NCBI GenBank assembly: GCA_964504645.1
Contig: CAZDGB010000201.1
Span: 1 to 14,172 of the forward strand
DNA from: CAZDGB01 sp964504645
GTDB taxonomy: Bacteria > Planctomycetota > Planctomycetia > Planctomycetales > Planctomycetaceae
Length of the DNA stretch: 14,172 bases
Direction: 5' to 3'
Shown in pieces: positions 1-5,995 of the stretch (positions within the stretch are counted from its first letter, which is position 1; each line of letters begins with the position of its first letter). Under the pieces are notes generated by a model. It saw only the letters and a list, made by a program, of their open reading frames with translations. It was not told where the DNA came from and made no database searches. The translations under genes were made by a program, and so were the position numbers.

Positions 1-1039
1 TCGGAAAGCGTTCGCTGTCGAGTTCGATCAGTTCGAACTTGAACGGCTGCTGCTCGTTGTCGGGATAATAGCCGAGGATGCCGACCGACCGGCCTTTGCG
101 ACCCATTTCAAGGATCCAGGTGTCGTTGACGACGATCGGCTTGCCCGAGGCTTCATCCGGTCCGCCCGCCGTCTCGATGATGCGGAACTGCGGGAATTCC
201 TCCGCGAGCGCCTTGGCTTCTTCGATGGTGCCATGCGAGAGCAACACGAGGAAATCGGGCTTTTCCTGCTGCATTTCGGCGATGACGCCCGGCAGCACGT
301 CCTTCGGATCTTTCACCGTGATATTGGTGACGACGCCCGGCGGCGAGACTTCGTCTTTGTGCGACAGCCCCAGCACCGCCGTCACGCCGATCTTCACGCC
401 GCCGACTTCCACCAGTTGCCACGGCACCGGCACGCCGAGACTCGGATCGTCGAAGAACAGCACGTTCGCGGAGAGGAGCTTCACGGCGTTCGGGTCGTCG
501 GCCGGTTGCGCATAGAGAAAGTCGGGCCGCAGCAAGAGTTCCTCGCGGCCCAGCGCCAGTCCGGCGTAGTGCATCAACTGCATGCCGGCGAGAATCGACT
601 CGAACTTGATCTCATCCTGCCGGTTCGCTTTCTTGAGCGTGCCGCCGACATCCAGTCCGGCGTAGGCCCAGCCTTTCTTGTCGAGTTCGCTCAACAGTTG
701 CGCGCGGCGGGCGAATCCGCCCGATTGTTTCAGTGAACAGCCGCATGGTTCGAGATAGCCGTTGATCTCCCCCGAGAGGACGAGCGTCGCCGCGGGTTTC
801 TCCCAGCCCTGGAGATAACCGGCCGCCTTGGCGGGAGGCGGCGCTTTGGCGCCGCCGCCGGCCTTGCTGTCTTTCTTCTGGGCGGTCTTCGGCGGCGGGG
901 TGTCTTTTCCGGTCGTCACGCCGTTGCTGCCGGACGTGGTGGCCTGCTCGCAACCGGCGGCGAGGAGGCAGAATCCGAGACCGATGAGTAACAGGCCGGC
1001 GGAGCGGGCGCGGTGTCCGCGGACAGAATTTCGGTTCAC
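1..1039 (-). CDS. Lipoprotein, metallophosphatase/5'-nucleotidase-like (N-terminal part, cut by left edge)
   Basis: The minus frame is open from a GTG at 1039 to the window edge (346 codons, C-terminus missing). The N-terminus has Arg residues, a hydrophobic stretch and the lipobox LLAAGC with Cys30, so export and lipid anchoring are likely. A Pro/Lys/Ala/Gly-rich linker (about 45-73) follows. The globular part begins with SGEINGYLEPCGC (89-101), then GGFARRAQLL, a DVGG segment and a later LLSHG segment. This order (GxxxGYxEPCGC, GGxARR, DxGG, SHG) resembles proteins annotated as UshA/5'-nucleotidase-like metallophosphatases, some of which occur beside cytochrome c domains. The normal DxH metal ligand pair at the first motif is absent and replaced by ExCxC-like residues, so hydrolase activity is doubtful. 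Family placement is from motif memory; the substrate is unknown. The frame has strongly GC-rich third positions, as its neighbours do. Confidence 0.8.
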   Translation of the reverse strand, partial: MNRNSVRGHRARSAGLLLIGLGFCLLAAGCEQATTSGSNGVTTGKDTPPPKTAQKKDSKAGGGAKAPPPAKAAGYLQGWEKPAATLVLSGEINGYLEPCGCSLKQSGGFARRAQLLSELDKKGWAYAGLDVGGTLKKANRQDEIKFESILAGMQLMHYAGLALGREELLLRPDFLYAQPADDPNAVKLLSANVLFFDDPSLGVPVPWQLVEVGGVKIGVTAVLGLSHKDEVSPPGVVTNITVKDPKDVLPGVIAEMQQEKPDFLVLLSHGTIEEAKALAEEFPQFRIIETAGGPDEASGKPIVVNDTWILEMGRKGRSVGILGYYPDNEQQPFKFELIELDSERFP

Positions 1040-1050
1040 ACTTCCTCCTT
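1037..1050 (-). promoter_or_regulatory. Ribosome binding site that fixes the GTG start of the lipoprotein gene
   Basis: On the minus strand AAGGAGG (1050-1044) lies four bases before GTG (1039-1037). An overlapping upstream GTG is followed at once by a stop codon, so 1039 is the only sensible start. It also places the signal peptide directly at the N-terminus. The spacing is slightly short. Confidence 0.65.
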
Positions 1051-1058
1051 GACGCCGG

Positions 1059-1124
1059 TTGAGGGTTCACGGTCGAGAGTTAAGGGTGGGCAGATCATGC
1101 TGCCCCAACTCTCTGACCCTCAAC
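1059..1124. repeat. Three-segment imperfect hairpin repeat
   Basis: Three consecutive arm pairs nest in one structure: GTTGAGGGT (1059-1067) with ACCCTCAAC (1116-1124), GAGAGTT (1075-1081) with AACTCTC (1107-1113), and GGGCAG (1088-1093) with CTGCCC (1100-1105) around a six-base loop. A further copy of the right arm, CTCTCAACCCTCAAC, follows near 1131-1145. It sits in the divergent gap between the lipoprotein gene and mutT, upstream of both, so it is unlikely to be a terminator. A dispersed intergenic repeat is my best guess. Confidence 0.7.
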
Positions 1125-1213
1125 GTTTATCTCTCAACCCTCAACCCCCCGGATTGTAGCCGCCGAGCCTTTCAGCCGTAAGCCAACCTCGGCAGAATTG
1201 GGCCATCGTCTGA

Positions 1214-1295
1214 CCGAGCGGGGGCCGTAAGGCCCCTGAATACGCGTCGATTTGTCCTGGCCGGCTCATCCAGGGGGCTTACGCCCCTCGCTCGG
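1214..1295. repeat. REP-like pair 1 (inverted, GGGGGC-TTACG-GCCCC type)
   Basis: Two copies of a roughly 26-base palindromic unit face each other. The copy at 1214-1239 starts CCGAGCGGGGGCCGTAAGG, and the copy at 1270-1295 is its reverse complement form ending CGCTCGG. Each unit has its own short stem (GGGGC/GCCCC around a TTACG-like centre), and the pair can form a larger stem, as in BIMEs. Similar units recur at 1939-2019. The second copy lies inside the upward extension of the Nudix reading frame and would be translated as PGGLRPSLG, which argues against a start before it. Confidence 0.75.
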
Positions 1296-1317
1296 AAATA
1301 CGCAAAGCAAATATCTC

Positions 1318-1704
1318 ATGCTGCAGCAGATTGGCATCGCCGTCGTCGAACACGCGGGGAAGTTCCTCGTCGGCGTGCGGTCGAGCGATCAGGTCCTCGC
1401 CGGCAAGGCCGAATTCCCCGGCGGCAAATGCGAGCCAGACGAATCACCCGAGGCGTGTGCCGTCCGCGAGTGCCGCGAAGAAACCGGGTTGGACGTCGTC
1501 GCCCTATCTCGATTGGACGTGATCCGCTTCCACTATCCGCACGGCGACGTGGAACTGCACTTCTGGCGCTGCCGGCTCGCGGACACGTCGCGCCTCGCCG
1601 GGGAGAATGGTTTCCGCTGGATCGACGCGGCGGAGTTGTCGACGCTGAACTTCCCGGAGGCGAACGGCCCGATCATCGATCGGCTCGTCGTCGGCCTTTC
1701 GTAG
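1318..1704 (+). CDS. MutT-type Nudix hydrolase (NTP pyrophosphohydrolase)
   Basis: The 128-residue product is the normal size for MutT-like Nudix enzymes. The complete Nudix box G-x5-E-x7-RE-x2-EE-x-G runs from Gly36 to Leu58 (REcrEEtG at 50-57), giving the Mg-binding helix that cleaves nucleoside diphosphates linked to another group. MutT members clear oxidised nucleotides such as 8-oxo-dGTP; that substrate is inferred, not shown. The N-terminal strand (IGIAVVEHAGKFLVGVR) and a late FRWIDAAEL segment fit the MutT fold. I chose ATG 1318 because the frame's upstream extension to 1252 only translates a REP unit. No clear Shine-Dalgarno precedes it. The stop codon lies in the left arm of the inverted repeat at 1701-1863. 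It stands alone, with no partner gene nearby. Confidence 0.9.
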   Translation: MLQQIGIAVVEHAGKFLVGVRSSDQVLAGKAEFPGGKCEPDESPEACAVRECREETGLDVVALSRLDVIRFHYPHGDVELHFWRCRLADTSRLAGENGFRWIDAAELSTLNFPEANGPIIDRLVVGLS

Positions 1705-1863
1705 CAGCGGCGTCTCGCCGCGGCGCATCACGGCACAGTTCGGGTGGCACGCCCTGAGGCTTTGCGAAGGGCGGGGTCTTTTGCCGCCGCACCACGCCCT
1801 TCGAGGACTCAGGGCGTGCCACCCAATCCGAACGGGATCGCGGCGGCGAGACGCCGTCGCTAC
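1701..1863. repeat. Nested inverted repeat (three concentric stems) starting at the mutT stop codon
   Basis: The outer arms are 1701-1723 and 1841-1863 (20 of 23 positions pair; core GGCGTCTCGCCGC-like). The middle arms are GGGTGGCACGCCCTGAG (1742-1758) and CTCAGGGCGTGCCACCC (1808-1824), a perfect 17-base pair. The inner arms are GAAGGGCG (1766-1773) and CGCCCTTC (1795-1802). The three different palindromes share one centre, which suggests one repeat inserted into another or a composite unit. The left outer arm overlaps the TAG of mutT, so it could also act as a transcript end; there is no T tract. Confidence 0.8.
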
Positions 1864-1938
1864 GACAGAGTTCGCCATCGACACGCAAGCGAAAACCTGA
1901 TAAACACTTGGGTGAAGGCAGGGGCCGTTGCCTGCTAC

Positions 1939-2019
1939 CCGAGCAGGAGGCGTGAGCCGCTGATAACGCGTGCCTTGTCAGAAGACGCCGCTTTCAGGGG
2001 GCTCACGCCCCCCGCTCGG
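1939..2019. repeat. REP-like pair 2 (inverted)
   Basis: The unit at 1939-1963 (CCGAGCAGGAGGCGTGAGCC, then GCTGA) faces the unit at 1994-2019 (TCAGGGGGCTCACGCCCCCC, then GCTCGG). They are the same type as the pair at 1214-1295 and have the same head-to-head arrangement. The left unit is degenerate. The right unit lies in the upstream extension of the hpnH frame and would be translated as GGSRPPLGK. The ends of the right-hand copies share CGCTCGGAAA (1289-1298 and 2013-2022), which also occurs at 12725-12734. Confidence 0.75.
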
Positions 2020-2037
2020 AAAATGCAAACGTTGTCC

Positions 2038-2054
2038 GGTCCGCACAGCGGACC
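2038..2054. repeat. GGTCCGC-ACA-GCGGACC hairpin upstream of hpnH
   Basis: A perfect 7-base stem with a three-base loop ends four bases before the hpnH Shine-Dalgarno GGAGG (2059-2063), which is itself five bases from ATG 2069. The position means it could influence translation initiation or mRNA stability. It may equally be another dispersed palindromic unit, since several families of such repeats fill this gap. Confidence 0.65.
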
Positions 2055-2068
2055 CTACGGAGGCCGTG

Positions 2069-3196
2069 ATGGGGGTGCCGGTTTCGCAAGCGTGGACCGT
2101 GGCGTCGTATGTTCTCAAGCAGCGGCTGCGCGGCAAGCGGCGCTATCCGCTCGTGCTGATGCTCGAGCCCCTGTTCCGCTGCAATCTCGAATGCGCCGGT
2201 TGCGGGAAGATTCAATACCCCGTCGACACGCTCAAACGCCACCTCACGCCGGAACAATGTTTCCGCGCGGCGGAGGAGTGCGGCGCGCCGATCGTCGCGA
2301 TCCCCGGCGGCGAGCCGTTGCTTCATCCGCAGATCGACGAGATCGTCGCCGGCCTCGTCGCGAGGAAGAAGTACATCTATCTCTGCACGAACGCGATCCT
2401 GCTGGAAAAGCATCTCCATCGATTCAAGCCGTCGAAGTACCTGTCGTTCTCGGTCCATCTCGACGGCCCGAAAGAGGAGCACGACGAAGCCGTCTGCCGC
2501 GAAGGGATCTATGAGATCGCTGTGAAGGCGATCCAAACCGCGCTGGCGAAAGGCTTCCGCGTTACGACGAACTCGACGATCTTCAACACCGTCGACCCGG
2601 CCCGCATGCGGCAGTTCTTCGATACGCTGATGGACCTCGGCGTCGAAGGGATGATGCTCTCGCCCGGCTATCCCTACGAGAAAGCGCCGGGCCAGCAGTT
2701 GTTTTTGCATCGCCAGGAAACCGTCACGCTGTTCCAGCGGATTCTCGGCAACGGCAAGCGCGGCTGGCGGTTCAATCAGTCGCCGCTGTTCTCCGAGTTC
2801 CTGCAAGGGCAGTGGGACCTCGAATGCACGCCGTGGGGCAGCCCGACGTACAACCTGTTCGGTTGGCAGAAGCCGTGCTACCTGATGCAGGAAGGCTACT
2901 GCGAAACGTTCCAGGAACTGCTCGACACCACCGACTGGAGCCAATACGGCCACAAGAGCGGCAACGCCAAATGCGCCGACTGCATGATGCACTGCGGCTA
3001 CGAACCGTCCGCCGTCGCACAGACGTTTACCTCCTGGAAGGCGTTCCTGCGGACAGCGCAGTTGACGGTGTTCGGCCCGCCGAAACGCCCCGAACCCCCC
3101 GCCGCTCCGCCCCGTTTGCACGACGAGCCACACACCGGCGACGATGCGTCGAAAGACGACCGCCGATTCGTGCGGTTGCCGGTGCTGAGTTCGTAG
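2069..3196 (+). CDS. hpnH: Adenosylhopane synthase HpnH (radical SAM)
   Basis: HpnH adds the 5'-deoxyadenosyl radical from S-adenosylmethionine to the hopanoid diploptene, giving adenosylhopane, the first step toward extended C35 hopanoids. The 375-residue product has the family's typical N-terminus (SQAWTVASYVLKQRLRG), the radical SAM cluster motif C38-x3-C42-x2-C45 and GGEP (80-83). Cys106 corresponds in number to the cysteine reported as important for quenching the radical intermediate in Zymomonas HpnH (from memory). A second cysteine set (C302, C305, C309) lies in the C-terminal DUF3463-like region. A Pro-rich, charged tail follows residue 337. ATG 2069 is chosen over the open upstream frame because GGAGG lies five bases before it, the N-terminus matches the family, and the upstream part is repeat. 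No squalene-hopene cyclase or other hpn gene is present in the window. The next gene starts 41 bases on and may be co-transcribed. Confidence 0.95.
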   Translation: MGVPVSQAWTVASYVLKQRLRGKRRYPLVLMLEPLFRCNLECAGCGKIQYPVDTLKRHLTPEQCFRAAEECGAPIVAIPGGEPLLHPQIDEIVAGLVARKKYIYLCTNAILLEKHLHRFKPSKYLSFSVHLDGPKEEHDEAVCREGIYEIAVKAIQTALAKGFRVTTNSTIFNTVDPARMRQFFDTLMDLGVEGMMLSPGYPYEKAPGQQLFLHRQETVTLFQRILGNGKRGWRFNQSPLFSEFLQGQWDLECTPWGSPTYNLFGWQKPCYLMQEGYCETFQELLDTTDWSQYGHKSGNAKCADCMMHCGYEPSAVAQTFTSWKAFLRTAQLTVFGPPKRPEPPAAPPRLHDEPHTGDDASKDDRRFVRLPVLSS

Positions 3197-3237
3197 CGCT
3201 CCGAGGCACGGCACCAGATGTTTGAAAGGAGTTGCCA

Positions 3238-3663
3238 ATGTTGCGTCTGATCGCGGTTTCAGTTGCCTTGGCGGGCCTGTCAATTTCTGTTTTTGCTGAC
3301 ATCGACTACCCAAGTTTCACTTCATCAAAAAGGTACACGGTCACAATACGTAAGACGGCTTTGGAAAATTCTCCTGTATGGCAGGAGGATGCTGACAATC
3401 CGCCGCTTTCAGCCAGAAAGGCAATGCAACTCGCGGACAAAACAATGGAACCGCTAGTTGGTGCTGATAATTTCACATTGCAGTCGGCGCAATTGGTCCG
3501 AGCCGACCGCTTCAACAGCGATCACAAGGGCAAGTGGTATTGGCTATTGCACTATGGCCCCGCCACCTCTGATCCCACCGGCAGCAGGTTAGACCATCTG
3601 CGGCTGGTAGTTCTCATGGATGGCACGGTCGTCGCCCCGAGCGTTGCAGAGCGCGGCGAGTAG
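3238..3663 (+). CDS. Small exported protein of unknown function
   Basis: I do not recognise this 141-residue protein. It starts with a clean signal peptide (MLRLIAVSVALAGLSISVFA, likely cut after Ala20), so the mature part of about 120 residues should be periplasmic or secreted. It is a single small domain: an SARKAMQLADKTMEPL helix (59-73), then W/Y-rich strands KWYWLLHYGP (99-108) and LRLVVLMDGTVVAP (121-134). The order helix then strands ending in a DG turn is loosely like PepSY-type domains, but that is only a resemblance. There is no Cys and no transmembrane helix after the signal. AAAGGAG at 3225-3231 is six bases from ATG 3238, supporting this start over the TTG at 3232. The DNA is visibly less GC-rich than neighbouring genes, with A- and T-ending codons, which may indicate recent acquisition or low expression. 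Confidence 0.8.
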   Translation: MLRLIAVSVALAGLSISVFADIDYPSFTSSKRYTVTIRKTALENSPVWQEDADNPPLSARKAMQLADKTMEPLVGADNFTLQSAQLVRADRFNSDHKGKWYWLLHYGPATSDPTGSRLDHLRLVVLMDGTVVAPSVAERGE

Positions 3664-3789
3664 AGAACGCTCAACGCTCGTTCGACCATTGCATCCGCAT
3701 CGTGCCCGGAGCAGAATAACGGCCGCGGTCGAGAGGGACCCGAATCGCAGATCGTGAAAACCACGGCGGGCCGAAGGACAGCCATCAGA

Positions 3790-4479
3790 ATGAGACGAAT
3801 CGCATGGATGAGCGGCGTGACTCTGGTCTGGATCGGTTGGCACGCGGTGGCCGCGGCGGGGCTTGCCACGTTCGATGATTTCGCCACGCCGCCGGCGACA
3901 ACCGGTTCCACCGGCCTGTTTTTCGCGAATGGCGACAGTTCCGTTTACCAGGGCGTGATCTGGGACAGCCGCGTGACGGTCGTCGGGGACGACTACCGCA
4001 TCGACACGTCGACGCCCGGCCCGCTGTTCGGCATTCCACACTCGGGCGATTACTTCATCACCAACGACAGCCCGAGCAACGACGGCATTTTGCTGACCAC
4101 CACGCAGATTCTCACCGGCGCGTGGTTCGGGCAGAACGCCTACTACGGTTTCGGTCCCGGCGGGGCCGATCAGGTCACCATTCACGCATTGAACGGCGCG
4201 ACGATTCTTGGCTCCGTCGTCTTCGACTTGCCGCCCGCCGTCGACGCGGGACAACCGGGCATCATGGGCTTCGCCGACACCAGCAGCTTCGCCAGCCTCG
4301 TCGGCATTACGGGTTATCGCATCGACCGCCGCCAGGTCGGCGACCAGACCGGCAACTGGGTGGGCGACAATTTCCAATTCGTCGACGCGCTGGCCGTCCC
4401 CGAGCCGACGATGCTGTCGATGGCCGCGATCGGCGTAATCGCCGCGGTCGGACGCCATCTCCGCCGGCGGCGTTCCTGA
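3790..4479 (+). CDS. PEP-CTERM sorted exported protein
   Basis: The 229-residue product has a signal peptide (MRRIAWMSGVTLVWIGWHAV, cut near Ala22-Ala23), a beta-rich middle and a complete PEP-CTERM tail: VPEP at 203-206, a hydrophobic helix at about 208-220 and a final basic cluster RHLRRRRS. PEP-CTERM tails are recognised by exosortase and usually mark surface or extracellular-matrix proteins. The middle (TFDDF... VVFDLPP... GYRIDRRQVGDQTGNWVGDNFQFVD) resembles the jelly-roll-like domains frequent in such proteins, but I cannot name a ligand. No exosortase gene is nearby. ATG 3790 has AAGGA 11 bases upstream and gives the better signal peptide. A GTG at 3754 would add 12 residues and cannot be excluded. 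Confidence 0.85.
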   Translation: MRRIAWMSGVTLVWIGWHAVAAAGLATFDDFATPPATTGSTGLFFANGDSSVYQGVIWDSRVTVVGDDYRIDTSTPGPLFGIPHSGDYFITNDSPSNDGILLTTTQILTGAWFGQNAYYGFGPGGADQVTIHALNGATILGSVVFDLPPAVDAGQPGIMGFADTSSFASLVGITGYRIDRRQVGDQTGNWVGDNFQFVDALAVPEPTMLSMAAIGVIAAVGRHLRRRRS

Positions 4480-4481
4480 AG

Positions 4482-4505
4482 GGCCGCGGCGGCCTGGGCG
4501 CGTTT
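4482..4505 (+). terminator. Possible weak terminator after the PEP-CTERM gene
   Basis: GGCCG-CGG-CGGCC (4482-4494) begins two bases after the stop codon, and a run of five T follows at 4503-4507. The stem is short and eight bases separate it from the T run, so this is tentative. Confidence 0.3.
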
Positions 4506-4624
4506 TTGAGCGATCCTTTGGCCCGGCCTTTGATCGACTTCCGTCTGCGAAAACCGCTTGCACACATCGCCGCATTGGGCGATGATAGGGCCGGTTTCCG
4601 TAGAAAAAACTCAAAGGACTGGGC

Positions 4625-5134
4625 ATGCCTGCCGCGATGCTTTATTCCCCGGACTTGTACGATTTCGACAAGCCGGTCGTTACCATCGACGAAATCCGCC
4701 AGTGGAATCCTCAGCGCGACGAGATGGAGCACCTCACCGCCGTGCTCTACATCGACCGGGAGCACAACGGGCTGGTCGGGTACAAGGAAGTCACGCAGAA
4801 CGAGTTCTGGGTCCGCGGCCACATGCCGGGCTTCCCGCTGATGCCCGGCGTGATCATGTGCGAGGCCGCGGCGCAGCTCGCCAGCTTCTATTCGCGGAAG
4901 TACGACATTCTCGGCGGCGACTTCGTCGGCTTCGGCGGCGTCGACAACGTCCGCTTCCGCGGGCCGGTTTATCCCGGCGAGCGGCTGCTCATCATGGCGC
5001 GGATGACCCGCTGCCGCCGCGGCAAGCTCGCCGAGTTCGACTTCCAGGGCTACGTCGGCGACCGGCTGGTTTACGACGGCCGCCTGATCGGCGTGCCGCT
5101 GAACATCGAACTGAAAACGACGCCGGCGCCGTAA
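4625..5134 (+). CDS. FabZ-like 3-hydroxyacyl-ACP dehydratase family protein (hot-dog fold)
   Basis: The 169-residue product carries the hot-dog dehydratase signature RGHMPGFPLMPGVIMCEAAA (64-83). His66 and Glu80 match the FabZ catalytic His and Glu/Asp, and the PG-V turn before the central helix is intact. Later segments GVDNVRFRGPVYPGERL fit the FabZ core strands. FabZ removes water from 3-hydroxyacyl-ACP in fatty acid elongation. The usual N-terminal LPHRxPFLLVD segment is not recognisable. Instead there is a longer, charged N-terminus (TIDEIRQWNPQRDEMEHLTA), so it may act on another acyl-ACP or acyl-CoA rather than being the housekeeping FabZ. AAAGGA (4613-4618) six bases before ATG 4625 supports the start. 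It is alone, without lpx or fab neighbours. Confidence 0.85.
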   Translation: MPAAMLYSPDLYDFDKPVVTIDEIRQWNPQRDEMEHLTAVLYIDREHNGLVGYKEVTQNEFWVRGHMPGFPLMPGVIMCEAAAQLASFYSRKYDILGGDFVGFGGVDNVRFRGPVYPGERLLIMARMTRCRRGKLAEFDFQGYVGDRLVYDGRLIGVPLNIELKTTPAP

Positions 5135-5153
5135 CCGAGACGTGAATGGCCGC

Positions 5154-5190
5154 ATCCCGGTTCAGCTCTGTTAACCGGGATTTGCTTTTG
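5154..5190 (+). terminator. Hairpin terminator after the FabZ-like gene
   Basis: ATCCCGGTT (5154-5162) pairs perfectly with AACCGGGAT (5173-5181) around a 10-base loop, and the right arm runs into TTTGCTTTTG. The T tract is interrupted by G and C. It lies 20 bases after the stop codon at 5134. Confidence 0.5.
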
Positions 5191-5208
5191 AATCAATGAC
5201 AAGAAAGC

Positions 5209-5265
5209 GAATCCCGGTTAGAAGACGAACCGGGATTCAACAGCACATCGCGGTTGCCAACCGCG
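5209..5265. repeat. Second copy of the ATCCCGGTT hairpin plus a GC hairpin before trmB
   Basis: GAATCCCGGTT (5209-5219) pairs perfectly with AACCGGGATTC (5228-5238) around eight bases. Its nine-base core arms are identical to those of the hairpin at 5154-5181, so the four arms could also pair crosswise. A third stem, CGCGGTT (5249-5255) with AACCGCG (5259-5265), ends 13 bases before the trmB ATG. No ordinary Shine-Dalgarno is visible there, so the hairpins may matter for trmB expression. They may also just be repeats. Confidence 0.6.
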
Positions 5266-5278
5266 GCTTTGAAATCCC

Positions 5279-5932
5279 ATGTTGAAATCCCCGCCGCAGG
5301 ATCTGTTTCCGTTTTTCCGCACGTTGGCGGAGTTGCCGTGCCCCGTCGATTGGGCGGAGTTCTTCGGCAACGACCGGCCGGTGGAACTCGATCTCGGTTG
5401 CGGGCGGGGGAAGTTTCTCGTGCAGGCCGCGGAGACGGGCGGTGAGCGCAACTTCCTCGGCGTCGAACTCGATTACACCGAAGGCCGCCGCGGCGCGAAG
5501 CGGTTGCAGAAGCGCGGCGTCGAGCACGTCCGCGTGATCGGCGGCGACGCGAAGGAATTTCTGCGGAAGCACGTCGTGCCGCATTCGGTCTCGGCGGCGC
5601 ACGTCTACTTTCCCGACCCGTGGTGGAAGCGTAAGCACAAGAAGCGGCGGCTGTTCAACGACGAGTTCGCCGATCTCCTGGCGAACGCCGTGATGCCGGG
5701 CGGTTTTGTCCATTCGTGGACCGACGTGGAGGAATACTTCGGCGTGATTGCGTCGTTGATGAATCATCACCCGGAGTTCATCGCCGAGACACCGCCGCCG
5801 CTGCCCGAACCGACGCACGATCTCGATTATCAGACGAGCTTCCACCGCCGCCGCGCCCAGGCGGGCTGCACGATCTACCGCGGATTATGGCGGCGCCGGG
5901 AAATTTCCGCCGCGCCCACCTTGCCGCGCTAA
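5279..5932 (+). CDS. trmB: tRNA (guanine-N7-)-methyltransferase TrmB
   Basis: TrmB methylates N7 of guanine 46 in the variable loop of tRNA using S-adenosylmethionine. The 217-residue product is normal in length. The SAM-binding motif I is ELDLGCGRGKFL (36-47), motif II is GVELDYTEGRRG (61-72), and GGDAKEFL (88-95) supplies the next SAM contact. The family signature FPDPWWKRKHKKRR occupies 111-124, where most members have FPDPWPKxRHxKRR. The C-terminal motif, usually T-x-F/Y-E, is here TSFH (186-189), so the conserved Glu is His. The N-terminus (MLKSPPQDLFPFF) is short. The start at ATG 5279 has no clear Shine-Dalgarno and follows a run of three hairpins. The gene stands alone, as trmB often does. 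Confidence 0.93.
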   Translation: MLKSPPQDLFPFFRTLAELPCPVDWAEFFGNDRPVELDLGCGRGKFLVQAAETGGERNFLGVELDYTEGRRGAKRLQKRGVEHVRVIGGDAKEFLRKHVVPHSVSAAHVYFPDPWWKRKHKKRRLFNDEFADLLANAVMPGGFVHSWTDVEEYFGVIASLMNHHPEFIAETPPPLPEPTHDLDYQTSFHRRRAQAGCTIYRGLWRRREISAAPTLPR

Positions 5933-5995
5933 ATTTCCCTCGCGAGCGGTTCCTGCGGGCGGGTATCTTTGTGCTCCGCGGAAGAGAAGCCTTTT

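Larger units (their letters stand above)
1705..2068. other. Gene-free stretch between mutT and hpnH, mostly repeats
   Basis: This 364-base gap holds most of the nested inverted repeat, the second REP-like pair and a GC-rich hairpin just before the hpnH ribosome binding site. The reading frame of hpnH extends back to 1970 across these repeats, and another frame is open through much of the gap, but neither looks coding. I see no tRNA, no convincing promoter and no small gene. Confidence 0.6.

Noticed and set aside
1252..1317. Upstream extension of the Nudix frame giving 150 residues
   Set aside because: It runs through a REP unit, and 128 residues from 1318 is the standard MutT length with the first strand at the N-terminus.
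1970..2068. Upstream extension of the HpnH frame giving a 408-residue protein
   Set aside because: The extra 33 residues translate a REP unit and a hairpin; a good ribosome binding site and the family N-terminus are at 2069.
1744..2514. Plus-strand frame of 256 residues spanning the mutT-hpnH gap
   Set aside because: It translates repeats and then the wrong frame of hpnH, with Arg-rich low-complexity composition.
2003..3313. Long antisense open frame opposite hpnH (436 residues)
   Set aside because: A high-GC shadow frame: Arg/Ala/Leu-rich, no domain, and opposite a certain gene. Similar long shadows lie opposite the oxidoreductase (9961-11253) and sufS (11010-12356).
3754..3789. GTG start for the PEP-CTERM protein
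   Set aside because: It has no suitably spaced Shine-Dalgarno, and the signal peptide is better from 3790; kept only as an alternative.
3589..4626. Antisense open frame of 345 residues opposite the PEP-CTERM gene
   Set aside because: The plus-strand gene has a signal peptide and a complete PEP-CTERM tail; the antisense product has no recognisable feature.
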